Assembly (NCBI RefSeq): GCF_029439465.1
Contig: NZ_JAROAV010000052.1
Coordinates: forward strand, 1 to 64,000
DNA: 64,000 nucleotides
Origin: Luteipulveratus flavus
GTDB taxonomy: Bacteria > Actinomycetota > Actinomycetes > Actinomycetales > Dermatophilaceae
Direction: 5' to 3'
The notes under the pieces were generated by a model, which saw nothing but the letters and a program-made list of their open reading frames with translations, ran no database searches and had not been told where the DNA came from. This document shows, piece by piece, positions 10,005 to 20,012 of the stretch; position 1 is the first letter of the stretch; each line of letters starts with the position of its first letter. Made by a program: the position numbers and the translations under genes.

Positions 10005-11048
10005 TCACGCCTGCTCGCCGGGGAAGACGACGCCGAGCTGGCGGCGTACCTCGTCCATCACGCCCATCACCCGCAGCGTCTCCTCCCACGGCATCAGCGC
10101 AGACTCGTGCCGACCCTCGCTGATGCAGCGGGCGACCTCGGCCGCCTCGTGCCGCAGCCCGTGGTCACGGTCGTCGGGAGCGGGCTCCCACCGGTCCAGC
10201 TCCTCGCCGCCGGTGGCGACGAGGCGGACGGTGTTCGGCTGGTAGAACCAGCCGTCGATCTCGATGCGGGCCGAGTCTCCGGCCACCACAGCGGTGTTCG
10301 CCGTCTGCGCCGTCATCGTGGAGATGCAGGCAGCCGTCTCTCCGGACTCGCCGATGAGGGCGACGACCTCCTGCGCATCGACGCCCTCATCCGTCAGGGT
10401 CCCCGACGCGTGGACGGACGCGATCTGCGGGATGACCATCGCGGCGAACGAGATCGGGTAGACGTTGAGGTCCAGCAGTGCGCCGCCGGCGAGGTCGGGT
10501 GACGTGAGGCGTTCCGGCCCGTCGGGGTACAGCCGCTGACCGTGGTCCGCGACCACCGTCTGCAGGCGTCCGAGCACACCGTCCTCGACCGCTCGCCGGA
10601 CGATGTCGTAGTGGGGGAGGAAGCGGGCCCACATGGCCTCCATGCAGAACAGCCCGCGCAGGCGCGCCAGGTTGATGACCTCGCGGGCCTCGGCCCTGTT
10701 GCGGGTGAACGCCTTCTCCACCAGGACGTGCTTGCCCGCCTCGAGCGCGAGCCGGGCGTGCTCGTGGTGCTCCGAGTGAGGCGAGGCGACGTAGACGACG
10801 TCGACCTCCGGCGCCGCGACCAGCTCCTCGTACGACCCGTACGCCGCGAACCCCCCGAACCGGTCGGCGAACTGCTGCGCCCGGCCAAGGTCGCGCGACC
10901 CGGCGGCGACCACCCGCTGACGCGTGCCGTGCTGGAGCGCCGCGACGAACTCCGAGGCGATCCAGCCGGGGCCGAGCACGCCCCACCGCAGCGGCGGAGC
11001 ATCCATCGGGTCGGGGGTACGGGGCTGGGGGAGGGACGTCGCGGCCAT
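10005..11048 (-). CDS. Gfo/Idh/MocA family NAD(P)-dependent oxidoreductase
   Basis: The protein has 347 residues. It begins with a Rossmann fold (RWGVLGPGWIASEF) and carries VLVEKAFT, the EKP-like motif that places the catalytic Lys of this family. The C-terminal sheet domain contains LDLNVYPISF, as in trans-dihydrodiol or glucose-fructose-type dehydrogenases. The ATG at 11048 has CAGGAT 6 nt upstream; an alternative ATG lies 14 codons downstream (MDAPPLRWG). It precedes the esterase by 14 nt and follows a secreted amylase, so sugar metabolism is plausible but unproven. Confidence 0.88.
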   Translation of the reverse strand: MAATSLPQPRTPDPMDAPPLRWGVLGPGWIASEFVAALQHGTRQRVVAAGSRDLGRAQQFADRFGGFAAYGSYEELVAAPEVDVVYVASPHSEHHEHARLALEAGKHVLVEKAFTRNRAEAREVINLARLRGLFCMEAMWARFLPHYDIVRRAVEDGVLGRLQTVVADHGQRLYPDGPERLTSPDLAGGALLDLNVYPISFAAMVIPQIASVHASGTLTDEGVDAQEVVALIGESGETAACISTMTAQTANTAVVAGDSARIEIDGWFYQPNTVRLVATGGEELDRWEPAPDDRDHGLRHEAAEVARCISEGRHESALMPWEETLRVMGVMDEVRRQLGVVFPGEQA

Positions 11049-11065
11049 GGGCCCATCCTGGCCGA

Positions 11066-12448
11066 TCAGCAGGCGCGTCGTCCGACGTGCACCGCAAGCG
11101 CGGTGTTCGGGGCGAGCGTGGCGGTCAGCCCGCCGTTCGCGTCCACCGTCACCGTCCGGTTGCTCTGCACGTCGCAGTAGGTGCCGGACGGCAGTGCGGT
11201 CTGGAACGTGCGGGTCAGGGAGCTCGCCTCGTGGTTGACGGCGACGTACCCCTTGGTGCCCCGGCCGAAGCCGATCGCGTTGTTGCCGTTGTCCCACCAC
11301 CGCGTGACGGCCTCGCCGCGCGTGGTGTTGCGGAACGCCACCATCGACTGGATCTCCGGCCATGCGTGCTGGCACTTCCAGCCGTCCTGCCAGCAGGCGT
11401 TCACCGTGCCGCCCAGCGGCGGGCCGGCGTCGCTGCTGGACCACTCGTAGCCGGAGTTGACGTCGGGGGAGCCGTACGGCCAGGCGAGCATGAAGACGTT
11501 CGCGAGGGTGTAGCTCGCCCCGCTCTTGTAGTTGAGAGTGGAGCCGTTGCGCTCGGTGTCGTGGTTGTCGACGAACACGCCCGCGGTCCCGCTGCCGATG
11601 TAGCCCCAGCCCTCACCGAAGTTGTTCAGGTACGCGAGCTTCTCCGAGGTGAAGACCCGCTTCAGGTCGTAGGCGTACCGGAACTCCTGGACGTCGCCGG
11701 TGCCGGTGTACTCGGTCGGCTGGACGGGCTCGCCGCCGGAGTAGATCGGCTCCTGCTTCCAGTACACCGACGGCTTGCTCAGTCGGGACTTGATGTTCGC
11801 GAGGTCGGCCGCCGGGATGTGCTTGGCGGCGTCGATGCGGAACCCGTCGACCCCGCGGGCGAGCAGCCCGTCGAGGTAGCCGGCGATCGCCGAGCGGACG
11901 TACTCCTCGCCGGTGTCGAGGTCGGCCAGACCGACGAGCTCGCAGTGCTGCACGTTCCAGCGGTCCTGGTAGTTGCTGACCTCGGCCGTGCAGTCGTCGA
12001 AGTCGGGCGCCGAGTACAGCCCGGGATAGGCGTACTTCGTGTACGTCGACCCGCCGGTGCCCGTGCCGCTGCCGGCCGACATGTGGTTGATGACGGCGTC
12101 CACCACCACCTTCACGCCGGCCGCGTGGCAGGCACTCACCATCCGGCCGAAGGCGTTGGCGTCCCCGAGCCGGCCGGCGATCTTGTAGCTGACCGGCTGG
12201 TAGGACGTCCACCACTGCGAGCCCTGGATGTGCTCCGCGGGAGGCGAGACCTGCACGTACCCGTAGCCGGCCGGGCCGAGGCGCTGCCCGCACTCCCTGG
12301 CCACGGAGTCGTACGACCACTCGAACAGCACCGCCGTGACGTCCTTGGTGCCGGGCGGGGACGCCATGGCGGGCGCCGCGGGGACGGCGACGGGCACGGC
12401 GGCGACAGCAGCGAGGGCGAGCGTGGTGCACAACGGTCTGAGGGCCAC
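11066..12448 (-). CDS. Secreted alpha-amylase, glycoside hydrolase family 13
   Basis: The 460-residue protein has a Sec signal peptide of about 29 residues ending in AMA-S. The GH13 barrel shows VVDAVINHM (region I), GFRIDAAKH with the nucleophile Asp near residue 205 (region II), an EPIY segment in the position of the acid Glu, and FVDNHDTER near 291 (region IV). This is the layout of animal- and Streptomyces-type amylases that cut alpha-1,4 glucans outside the cell. The GTG start is behind AGGAG at a 7-nt spacing. It is divergent from dop, with only 76 bp between the start codons. Confidence 0.94.
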   Translation of the reverse strand: MALRPLCTTLALAAVAAVPVAVPAAPAMASPPGTKDVTAVLFEWSYDSVARECGQRLGPAGYGYVQVSPPAEHIQGSQWWTSYQPVSYKIAGRLGDANAFGRMVSACHAAGVKVVVDAVINHMSAGSGTGTGGSTYTKYAYPGLYSAPDFDDCTAEVSNYQDRWNVQHCELVGLADLDTGEEYVRSAIAGYLDGLLARGVDGFRIDAAKHIPAADLANIKSRLSKPSVYWKQEPIYSGGEPVQPTEYTGTGDVQEFRYAYDLKRVFTSEKLAYLNNFGEGWGYIGSGTAGVFVDNHDTERNGSTLNYKSGASYTLANVFMLAWPYGSPDVNSGYEWSSSDAGPPLGGTVNACWQDGWKCQHAWPEIQSMVAFRNTTRGEAVTRWWDNGNNAIGFGRGTKGYVAVNHEASSLTRTFQTALPSGTYCDVQSNRTVTVDANGGLTATLAPNTALAVHVGRRAC

Positions 12449-12524
12449 GAGGGGACTCCTGGGAGAGCGGACGAGGGGTGGTCAGACCGTAGCGACGAAA
12501 GAGGGTGCACCTAGGGTTGCGAGC

Positions 12525-14060
12525 ATGACAGTTCGTCGCGTGATGGGTGTCGAGACCGAGTACGGCATCTCGGTGCCGGGCAACCCCGACGCCAACCCGA
12601 TGGTGCTCAGCGGTCGGGTGGTGACGGCGTACGCCACCCAGGTCGGCATGCGCGCGGCGCGGGCCGGCTGGGACTACGAGGACGAGACCCCGCTGCACGA
12701 CGCCCGCGGTTTCGAGATGTCGCGCGCCCAGGCCGACCAGAGCCAGCTGACCGACGAGGAGGACCCGACCCTCGCCAACGTCGTCCTCACCAACGGGGCG
12801 CGTCTGTACGTCGACCACGCGCACCCGGAGTACAGCTCGCCCGAGGTGACCACGCCGCGGGCCGCCGTGACCTGGGACCGCGCCGGCGAGCTGGTCATGC
12901 GCGAGGCGGTCCGGCTGCTGTCCGAGCCCGGCGCGCCGGGGGTCAACCTCTACAAGAACAACACCGACGGCAAGGGCAGCTCGTACGGCACGCACGAGAA
13001 CTACCTGATGAGCCGCGAGACGCCGTTCAGCGAGATCGTGCGGCACCTGGTGCCGTTCTTCACCGTGCGCCAGGTGATGTGCGGCTCCGGTCGGGTGGGG
13101 ATCGGTACGGAGTCGACCCGGCCGGGGTTCCAGATCGCCCAGCGGTCGGACTTCTTCGAGGTCGAAGTCGGCCTGGAGACCACGCTCAAGCGCCCGATCG
13201 TCAACACCCGGGACGAGCCGCACGCGGTGGCCGACCGCTACCGCCGGCTGCACGTGATCATCGGCGACGCCAACCACTGCGACGTCGCGAACCTGCTGAA
13301 GATGGGCACCACGAGCCTGGTGCTCGGCATGATCGAGGCGGGCGCGATCCCGGACGACCTCACCCTCGCCCAGCCGGTCACCACGCTGCGCGACCTGTCC
13401 CACGACCCGTCGCTGCGGACACCGGTCCGGCTGCTGGACGGGCGGCAGATGACGCCGGTCGACCTGCTCTGGCGCTACTACGAGCTGGCCGGCAAGTGGC
13501 TGGACTCGACCCACGGTGGGATGCCCGACGACGACACCGCCGAGGTGATGCAGCGCTGGGAGCAGGTGCTCACCGGGCTCGAGACCGACCCGATGAGCCT
13601 GCACCGCGAGCTGGACTGGGTGGCCAAGCTGCGGCTGCTGCGCAGCTACGCCGAGCGCGACGGCCTCGACTGGTCCGACCCGCGGCTGCGCGCGATCGAC
13701 ATCCAGTGGTCGGACGTGCGCGAGGACAAGGGTCTGTTCAACCGGCTGCTCGCCAAGGGCGCCGTGGAGCGGCTCGTCGACGAGGACGACGTCCGGGCGG
13801 CTGTCGTCGCGCCGCCGGAGGACACCCGTGCCTACTTCCGCGGCACCTGCCTGGCGCGGTTCCCGCAGGAGGTCGCGGCCGCGTCCTGGGACTCCATCAT
13901 CTTCGACGTGGCCGGTCAGCAGAGCCTGCAGCGCGTCCCGATGCTGGAGCCCGAGCGCGGCACCCGCGCGGGCGTCGGCGCGCTCCTGGACGAGAGCACG
14001 GACGCGGCAGATCTGCTGCGCCGCCTGTCGCAGGACGTGACCGACACCGCTGGTGGTTAG
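12525..14060 (+). CDS. dop: Pup deamidase/depupylase Dop
   Basis: Dop converts the C-terminal Gln of Pup to Glu so that PafA can use it, and also removes Pup from substrates. The 511-residue protein shows the glutamine-synthetase-like fold shared with Paf[10 protein letters not shown] at the N-terminus, [19 protein letters not shown] near 143-161 and INTRDEPHA-like VNTRDEPHA near 225. The [11 protein letters not shown] segment after residue 17 begins the loop typical of Dop rather than PafA. The ATG at 12525 has TAGGGT 7 nt upstream, so the start is probably leaderless. Pup follows immediately. Confidence 0.97.
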   Translation: MTVRRVMGVETEYGISVPGNPDANPMVLSGRVVTAYATQVGMRAARAGWDYEDETPLHDARGFEMSRAQADQSQLTDEEDPTLANVVLTNGARLYVDHAHPEYSSPEVTTPRAAVTWDRAGELVMREAVRLLSEPGAPGVNLYKNNTDGKGSSYGTHENYLMSRETPFSEIVRHLVPFFTVRQVMCGSGRVGIGTESTRPGFQIAQRSDFFEVEVGLETTLKRPIVNTRDEPHAVADRYRRLHVIIGDANHCDVANLLKMGTTSLVLGMIEAGAIPDDLTLAQPVTTLRDLSHDPSLRTPVRLLDGRQMTPVDLLWRYYELAGKWLDSTHGGMPDDDTAEVMQRWEQVLTGLETDPMSLHRELDWVAKLRLLRSYAERDGLDWSDPRLRAIDIQWSDVREDKGLFNRLLAKGAVERLVDEDDVRAAVVAPPEDTRAYFRGTCLARFPQEVAAASWDSIIFDVAGQQSLQRVPMLEPERGTRAGVGALLDESTDAADLLRRLSQDVTDTAGG

Positions 14061-14087
14061 GGTTTGAGGAAGAGCGCGACAGGAAGG
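14058..14087 (+). promoter_or_regulatory. Possible internal promoter and ribosome site of pup
   Basis: The dop stop codon TAG is also the first half of TAGGGT (14058-14063), identical to the -10-like element used upstream of dop and mpa. A purine-rich AGGAAGG ribosome site lies further down, before the pup ATG. Pup may thus receive extra transcription beyond read-through from dop. Confidence 0.4.
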
Positions 14088-14096
14088 CGGCAGCAG

Positions 14097-14294
14097 ATGG
14101 CGACCCAGGACCACAAGAGCCCGCAGCGACGGGACGACGACCCGGACGAGACTCCGGAGGCGGCGCCCGCGGCGGCTGCCACCAAGGAGGGTCTGGACGA
14201 GGACACCGACAGCGTGCTCGACGAGATCGACTCGGTGCTGGAGTCCAACGCCGAGGAGTTCGTCCGCGGCTTCGTCCAGAAGGGTGGCCAGTGA
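14097..14294 (+). CDS. pup: Prokaryotic ubiquitin-like protein Pup
   Basis: This is the 65-residue disordered protein modifier. It is acidic, has the helical Mpa-binding segment [19 protein letters not shown] near residues 36-54, and ends in Gly-Gly-Gln, so it needs deamidation by Dop before PafA can attach it to lysines. An upstream in-frame ATG would add 11 residues, but the start at 14097 gives the normal family length and has a ribosome site. Its stop overlaps the prcB start in GTGA, giving translational coupling of tag and core subunit. Confidence 0.97.
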   Translation: MATQDHKSPQRRDDDPDETPEAAPAAAATKEGLDEDTDSVLDEIDSVLESNAEEFVRGFVQKGGQ

Positions 14295-15127
14295 GCGCAG
14301 GCCCGGACGGCCGTGAGTCCGGTCGGCTGCCGGGCGCGTTCCTGCGCTCCGGCAGCTCCTCGTTCACCGAGTTCCTCACCGGTCACGCGCCCCACCTGAT
14401 CCCCTCCGCTCGCACGCTCCCGGCCGGCATGACGCTCGAGGCGCCGCACGGCACGACCATCATCGCCGTCACCTACGACGGCGGCGTGCTGCTGGCCGGT
14501 GACCGCCGGGCGACCATGGGCAACCTGATCGCCAACCGCGACATGCAGAAGGTGTTCGCCGCGGACGAGTACTCCGCGGTCGGCATCGCCGGCACCGCAG
14601 GCATCGCGATCGAGGTCGTGAAGCTCTTCCAGGTCGAGCTGGAGCACTACGAGAAGATCGAGGGCGCGCTGCTGTCCCTGGAGGGCAAGGCCAACCGCCT
14701 CGCCAGCATGATCCGCGGCAACCTCGGCATGGCGATGCAGGGCCTGTCGGTCGTGCCGCTGTTCGCCGGCTACGACCTCACCGCGCGCAGCGGCCGGATC
14801 TTCTCCTACGACGTGACCGGCGGCTGCTACGAGGAGCACCACCACCACAGCGTCGGCTCCGGCTCGCTCTTCGCCCGCGGCGCCCTGAAGAAGCTGTGGC
14901 GACCCGGTCTCGACGAGGCGGCGGCCGTCCGCGCCGTCATCGAGGCGCTGTACGACGCGGCCGACGACGACTCGGCCACCGGTGGCCCGGACCTCGGCCG
15001 GCGCATCTGGCCGACCGTGGCCGTCCTCGACGAGGAGGGCGTCCGGTTCCGTGACGAGGCCGACCTGGAGCAGGTCGTGGTCGCCGTTGTCGAGGACCGC
15101 CGTGACAACCCCGGAGGTGCGCGATGA
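14291..15127 (+). CDS. prcB: Proteasome beta subunit PrcB
   Basis: PrcB is the catalytic subunit of the 20S core. The 278-residue precursor has a propeptide of 54 residues that ends in Gly before Thr55 ([12 protein letters not shown]), the N-terminal nucleophile exposed on autocleavage; GDRRATMGN, with the catalytic Lys position nearby, follows as expected. The GTG start overlaps the pup stop and has AGAAGGG 6 nt upstream. The end overlaps prcA by ATGA, so both core subunits are made in a coupled way. Confidence 0.97.
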   Translation: MSAGPDGRESGRLPGAFLRSGSSSFTEFLTGHAPHLIPSARTLPAGMTLEAPHGTTIIAVTYDGGVLLAGDRRATMGNLIANRDMQKVFAADEYSAVGIAGTAGIAIEVVKLFQVELEHYEKIEGALLSLEGKANRLASMIRGNLGMAMQGLSVVPLFAGYDLTARSGRIFSYDVTGGCYEEHHHHSVGSGSLFARGALKKLWRPGLDEAAAVRAVIEALYDAADDDSATGGPDLGRRIWPTVAVLDEEGVRFRDEADLEQVVVAVVEDRRDNPGGAR

Positions 15128-16002
15128 CCATGCCGTTCTACGTCTCGCCCGAGCAGCTGATGAAGGACCGGGCGGACTACGCGCGCAAGGGCATCGCGCG
15201 CGGGCGGTCCGTGGTCGTCCTGGCCTACGACGGCGGTATCGCCTTCGTCGCGGAGAACACTTCGCGCGCGCTGCACAAGGTGTCGGAGATCTACGACCGC
15301 ATCGCCTTCGCCGCGGTGGGAAAGTACAACGAGTACGAGAACCTTCGCGTCGCCGGCGTCCGGTACGCCGACCTGCGCGGGTACTCCTACGACCGCAGTG
15401 ACGTGACCGCGCGTGGTCTCGCCAACGCGTACGCCCAGACGCTCGGTGCGGTCTTCACCCAGGAGCAGAAGCCGTACGAGGTCGAGATCGTCGTGGCCCA
15501 GGTGGGTGACTCAGTCGAGGAGGACCAGATCTACCGGCTGACCTACGACGGGTCCGTGGCCTTCGAGTCCGGCTTCGTCGCGATGGGTGGCGCGGGGGAG
15601 CAGCTCACCCAGGGGCTGCAGGAGCGCTGGAGCGCAGGGTCCGACCTCGGCACCGTGCTACGCCTCGCGGTGGACCTGCTGGCGCAGACCGGTGCCGAGT
15701 CCGGGGGCCAGCCGCGCGAGCTCGGCCCGCAGCAGCTGGAGATCGCGGTCCTGGACCGCAACCGTCCGCGGCGGACGTTCCGACGGCTCGGTGGTCCGCT
15801 GCTGGAGGCCCTGCTGGACCAGGGCGACCCGACCAGTGACGTCCCCAGCACCGACGACCCGACCCCCGGGACGCACGAGGTGCTGACGGGGGAGACGGGT
15901 GAGGCGGCCGGTCCGGCACGCCCGGAGACCAGCAATCCGCAGACGCAGCAGTCGGGCACGGTGTCGGACGCGAGCTCGGCGGAGGATTCCGACGACCGCT
16001 GA
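15124..16002 (+). CDS. prcA: Proteasome alpha subunit PrcA
   Basis: PrcA forms the outer rings of the 20S core and the gate on which Mpa docks. The 292-residue sequence starts [21 protein letters not shown], the gating peptide and H0 helix of actinobacterial alpha subunits. It lacks an N-terminal Thr nucleophile. A long acidic, low-complexity tail (from about residue 230, rich in Pro, Asp and Ser) extends beyond the folded domain. It overlaps prcB by four bases. No pafA follows directly; the ABC exporter genes lie next. Confidence 0.97.
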   Translation: MTMPFYVSPEQLMKDRADYARKGIARGRSVVVLAYDGGIAFVAENTSRALHKVSEIYDRIAFAAVGKYNEYENLRVAGVRYADLRGYSYDRSDVTARGLANAYAQTLGAVFTQEQKPYEVEIVVAQVGDSVEEDQIYRLTYDGSVAFESGFVAMGGAGEQLTQGLQERWSAGSDLGTVLRLAVDLLAQTGAESGGQPRELGPQQLEIAVLDRNRPRRTFRRLGGPLLEALLDQGDPTSDVPSTDDPTPGTHEVLTGETGEAAGPARPETSNPQTQQSGTVSDASSAEDSDDR

Positions 16003-16130
16003 GGAATGCCGCGCGAGCGTCCCGAGTTGGCCCCTCTGGGCACCGAGAACCATCGAATAACGATGTGACGGTGTCAGTGGTCCGCGCGATACTGGCGGAG
16101 CCGATCGAGCCAGGAGGGGACGCGCACCAG

Positions 16131-18101
16131 ATGACTGCACAGCCGCGGGAGGGCGATACCCGGAGCCACGTCACCGTCCCGCGGTTGAGACCGCAGCCGC
16201 CGCTGCGCCCACCGAGCGGGGGGAGCCATCGCGCGGTGTCGCTGATGCGGCTGCCGCGCTACCTCAAGCCGTACGCCGCCCGCTGGGTGACCATGCTGGT
16301 CTTCTCGGTGCTCGTGGTCGCGACCAGCATCGTCATCCCGCTGGTGACCCGCGCGGTCATCGACGGACCGATCGCGCACCGCGACGAGCGTGGGCTGCTG
16401 CTGCTCGGCAGTGTGGCGCTGCTGCTCGGCGTCGTGGAGGCGCTCTTCTGGTTCATCCGCCGCTGGGTGGTCGCCCGGGCGACGCTCGGCGTCGAGGCCG
16501 ACCTGCGCAAGGACCTGTACGCCCAGATGCAGGTGCTGCCCATGCGCTTCCACGGGCAGTGGCAGTCGGGTCAGCTGCTCTCGCGGATCATGAACGACCT
16601 GAGCGTCATCCGTCGCTTCCTGGGCTTCGGTTTGGTCTTCCTGATCCTCAACATGCTGCAGGTCGTCATCGTGACCGGCCTGCTGCTGGCGATGTACTGG
16701 CCGCTCGGCCTGGTGGTGCTGCTGTCGGTGGTGCCGATCGTCCTCACCGTGATGCGCAACGAGCAGGAGTACACCCGGTTGTCCCGGCTCGCCCAGGACC
16801 AGACCGGCGACGTCGCCTCGGTCGTCGAGGAGAGCGCGCTCGGCGTCCGGGTGATCAAGGCGTTCGGGCGCGAGGAGTACGCCTACGACAAGTTCGACGA
16901 CCGCGCCACCGACCTGCTCGACACCCAGCTGGCCAAGGTCCGGCTGACCTCACGGTTCTGGACGCTGCTCGAGGTCATCCCCAACGTCACGCTGATCGTC
17001 GTGCTGGGGTTCGGCGCCGTCGCGGTCGGCCAGGGCAGCGTCACGATCGGCACCCTCGTCGCCTTCATCACCATGATGCTGTCGCTGGTCTGGCCGATCT
17101 CCTCCCTGGGGTTCCTGCTGTCGATGACCCAGGAGTCGATGACCGCCGCCGACCGCATCGTGCAGGTCTTCGACGAGCCCCGGCTGGTCGACGACGGCGA
17201 CACCGAGCTGGTCCGCCCGCGCGGTCACCTGCGCCTGGAGGACGTCGGCTTCCGCTTCCCGGACACGACCGAGGACGAGCCGTGGACGCTGCGGCACGTG
17301 GACCTGGAGCTCCAGCCCGGTGAGACGCTGGCCCTGGTCGGCGCGACGGGCTCGGGCAAGTCGGTGCTCACCTCCCTCGTCCCGCGGCTGTACGACGTCA
17401 GCGAGGGCCGGATCACCATCGACGGCGTCGACATCCGCGACCTCACCCTGCCGTCCCTGCGCAGCATCGTCGCGACGGCGTTCGAGGAGCCGACGCTGTT
17501 CTCCATGTCCGTGCTGGAGAACCTCACGCTCGGCCGGCCGGACGCGACCCGCGCCGAGATCGACCGTGCGATCGAGGTGGCCCAGGCCCAGTTCGCCCAC
17601 GACCTTCCGTACGGCCTCGACACCCGGATCGGGGAGCAGGGCATGAGCCTGTCCGGCGGTCAGCGGCAGCGGCTGTCCCTCGCGCGCGCCGTGCTCGCCG
17701 AGCCCCGGATCCTCGTCCTGGACGACACGCTCTCCGCCCTGGACGTGCACACCGAGGCACTGGTCGAGGAGGCGCTGCGCAACGTGCTGCACGACGTCAC
17801 CGGCATCGTGGTCGCCCACCGCGCCTCCACGGTGCTGCTCGCGGACAAGGTGGCCCTGATCGAGCACGGCACGATCACCCACGTCGGGACGCACGCCGAG
17901 CTGCTCGCGACCGTCCCCACCTACCGGTACCTCCTGGCCGCCGACGCCCCACCGTCGGAGTCCGCGAGTCCTGCGGGCTGGCACGAGCAGGACGGCGACG
18001 AGCACCGCGTCGTCCACGACGCCGTTCGTGACACCTGCCGCGAGGACGAGCACGACGCGTGTTCCGGTGCCGACGCCGACCTCGAGGAGCTGAACCGATG
18101 A
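16131..18101 (+). CDS. ABC exporter half-transporter with degenerate ATPase site
   Basis: The protein has about 656 residues: six membrane helices (about 40-330) and a nucleotide-binding domain (about 370-600) with GATGSGKS and the consensus signature LSGGQ. Walker B reads ILVLDD, with Asp in place of the catalytic Glu. This is the mark of the non-hydrolysing half in heterodimeric exporters such as TM287/288. The chosen ATG lies 11 nt after GGAGGGG; upstream GTG codons at 16065 and 16071 are possible. The partner gene overlaps the end by ATGA. Substrate unknown. Confidence 0.92.
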   Translation: MTAQPREGDTRSHVTVPRLRPQPPLRPPSGGSHRAVSLMRLPRYLKPYAARWVTMLVFSVLVVATSIVIPLVTRAVIDGPIAHRDERGLLLLGSVALLLGVVEALFWFIRRWVVARATLGVEADLRKDLYAQMQVLPMRFHGQWQSGQLLSRIMNDLSVIRRFLGFGLVFLILNMLQVVIVTGLLLAMYWPLGLVVLLSVVPIVLTVMRNEQEYTRLSRLAQDQTGDVASVVEESALGVRVIKAFGREEYAYDKFDDRATDLLDTQLAKVRLTSRFWTLLEVIPNVTLIVVLGFGAVAVGQGSVTIGTLVAFITMMLSLVWPISSLGFLLSMTQESMTAADRIVQVFDEPRLVDDGDTELVRPRGHLRLEDVGFRFPDTTEDEPWTLRHVDLELQPGETLALVGATGSGKSVLTSLVPRLYDVSEGRITIDGVDIRDLTLPSLRSIVATAFEEPTLFSMSVLENLTLGRPDATRAEIDRAIEVAQAQFAHDLPYGLDTRIGEQGMSLSGGQRQRLSLARAVLAEPRILVLDDTLSALDVHTEALVEEALRNVLHDVTGIVVAHRASTVLLADKVALIEHGTITHVGTHAELLATVPTYRYLLAADAPPSESASPAGWHEQDGDEHRVVHDAVRDTCREDEHDACSGADADLEELNR

Positions 18102-19960
18102 CCCAGACGACCGAGCGGTCGGACGAGGCCGTCGAGCCGACCACCGAGGACGAGTGGCGCGGGCGCCTGGTCGAGGTCCAGGACGACAACCCGATCGAGG
18201 AGACCGGCCCCATGCGGGCCGAGGCCAAGCGCCTGCTGCTGGACCTCCTGCGGCCCTACCGGCGGATGCTGCTCGCGCTCCTGGGCGTCGTCCTGGTCGA
18301 GAACCTGTCGCGCCTGGCGGTTCCGCGCCTGGTGCAGCTCGGCATCGACCACGGTGTCCCGCCACTGCGGGACCGCTCCGACGGGCACAACCTCACCCTC
18401 GTCGTGGTGGCGCTGGTGGTCGCCGTCGTGCTGCAGGCCGCGAGCCGGGTGGTGTTCCTGCGCCAGTCCGGTCGGATCGGCCAGCACGTGCTGCTGGAGG
18501 TGCGGCGCCGCCTGTTCAAGCACTTCCAGCGCCTGGACGTCGGCTTCCACGACCGTTACACCTCCGGGCGGGTGGTGAGCCGGTCCACCAGCGACGTCGA
18601 GGCCATCCAGGAGATGACCGACAGCGGCTTCGACGGCCTCATCACCGCGGTGCTCACCATGGTCGGCACCGCGATCCTGCTGCTCACCCTCGACTGGCGG
18701 CTCGGCCTCGCGTGCCTGGTCGGGTTCCCGGTGCTGGCGCTGGTGGTCCGCTGGTTCAGCCGCGCGTCGGCCACCACGTTCCGCACGGTGCGGGAGAACG
18801 CCGCGCTGGTCATCGTCCACTTCGTCGAGACGATGACCGGCATCAAAGCGGTGCAGGCCTACCGCCGGGAGTCGCGCAACCAGGACATCTTCGAGGACGT
18901 CGCCACCCGCTACCAGCACTCCAACGAGAAGGGCTTCCGGCTCTTCGCGATCTTCATGCCCTCGATCAAGCTGGTCGGCAACGTCACGACCGGCGTCGTC
19001 ATCCTGTACGGCGGCTGGCGGGTGTTCCACGGCGAGATGACCATCGGGGTGCTGACGGCCTTCCTGCTCTACCTGCGGATGTTCTTCGAGCCGATGCAGG
19101 AGGTCAGCCAGTTCTACAACACGTTCCAGTCGGCGACCTCGGCGCTGGAGAAGATCGCGGGCGTGCTGGCGCAGGAGCCGGCGGTCGCCGACCCCGAGCA
19201 GCCGCGGCCGGTCGGCGCCGTGCGCGGGGCGGTGCGCTTCGATCACGTCGGCTTCTCCTACGTGCAGGGGCGCCCGGTGCTGCCGGACCTCGACCTAAAC
19301 GTCCCGGCCGGTCAGACCGTCGCCCTGGTCGGGACGACGGGTGCGGGCAAGACGACCATCGCCAAGCTCCTGGCGCGCTTCTACGACCCGACCGCGGGCC
19401 GGGTCACCCTCGACGGGCTCGACCTGCGTGACCTGAGCCAGAGCGACCTGCGCCACCACGTCGTGATGGTGACCCAGGAGAACGTCATGTTCGAGGGCAC
19501 CGTCGCCGAGAACATCAGGTTCGGCCGTCCCGACGCGACGGACGAGCAGGTGCGGGCCGCGGCCGAGGCGGTCGGGGCGCACACGTTCATCGAGGCGCTG
19601 CCCCAGGGGTACGACACCGACGTCGCCAAGCGCGGTGGCCGGCTCTCGGCCGGTCAGCGGCAGCTGGTCGCGTTCGCCCGCGCGTTCCTGGCCGACCCGG
19701 CGGTGCTCATCCTGGACGAGGCGACCTCCAGCCTGGACATCCCGAGCGAGCGGCTGGTCCAGCGCGCCCTGGAGACCGTGCTGGCCGACCGTACGGCGCT
19801 GATCATCGCCCACCGGCTCTCCACGGTCGAGGTCGCCGACCGGGTCCTGGTGCTGGAGCACGGCCAGATCCTGGAGGACGGCTCACCGGCGCAGCTGAAG
19901 CGCACCGACGGTGGCCGCTACGCCGCCCTGCACGAGGCCTGGGTGTCCTCCCTCGTCTGA
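18098..19960 (+). CDS. ABC exporter half-transporter with consensus ATPase Walker motifs
   Basis: This 620-residue partner subunit has six helices (about 50-340) followed by an ATPase domain with GTTGAGKTT, LILDEATSSLD (intact catalytic Glu) and the switch His in IIAHRLS. Its signature is LSAGQ instead of LSGGQ. In a heterodimer this altered signature would face the degenerate Walker B of the upstream subunit, while its own intact Walker B faces the upstream LSGGQ. The pair therefore fits one active and one degenerate site. The start overlaps the upstream stop by four bases. Confidence 0.94.
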   Translation: MTQTTERSDEAVEPTTEDEWRGRLVEVQDDNPIEETGPMRAEAKRLLLDLLRPYRRMLLALLGVVLVENLSRLAVPRLVQLGIDHGVPPLRDRSDGHNLTLVVVALVVAVVLQAASRVVFLRQSGRIGQHVLLEVRRRLFKHFQRLDVGFHDRYTSGRVVSRSTSDVEAIQEMTDSGFDGLITAVLTMVGTAILLLTLDWRLGLACLVGFPVLALVVRWFSRASATTFRTVRENAALVIVHFVETMTGIKAVQAYRRESRNQDIFEDVATRYQHSNEKGFRLFAIFMPSIKLVGNVTTGVVILYGGWRVFHGEMTIGVLTAFLLYLRMFFEPMQEVSQFYNTFQSATSALEKIAGVLAQEPAVADPEQPRPVGAVRGAVRFDHVGFSYVQGRPVLPDLDLNVPAGQTVALVGTTGAGKTTIAKLLARFYDPTAGRVTLDGLDLRDLSQSDLRHHVVMVTQENVMFEGTVAENIRFGRPDATDEQVRAAAEAVGAHTFIEALPQGYDTDVAKRGGRLSAGQRQLVAFARAFLADPAVLILDEATSSLDIPSERLVQRALETVLADRTALIIAHRLSTVEVADRVLVLEHGQILEDGSPAQLKRTDGGRYAALHEAWVSSLV

Positions 19961-20012
19961 CGACCGACCTGGCATCCCGCCGAGGAGGGTCGACGAGAGG
20001 TCAGGTCCATCG

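Noticed and set aside
16065-16130. Upstream GTG starts for the first ABC subunit
   Set aside because: No clear ribosome site or TANNNT element at the right distance; the ATG at 16131 has a GGAGGGG site, though this remains uncertain.
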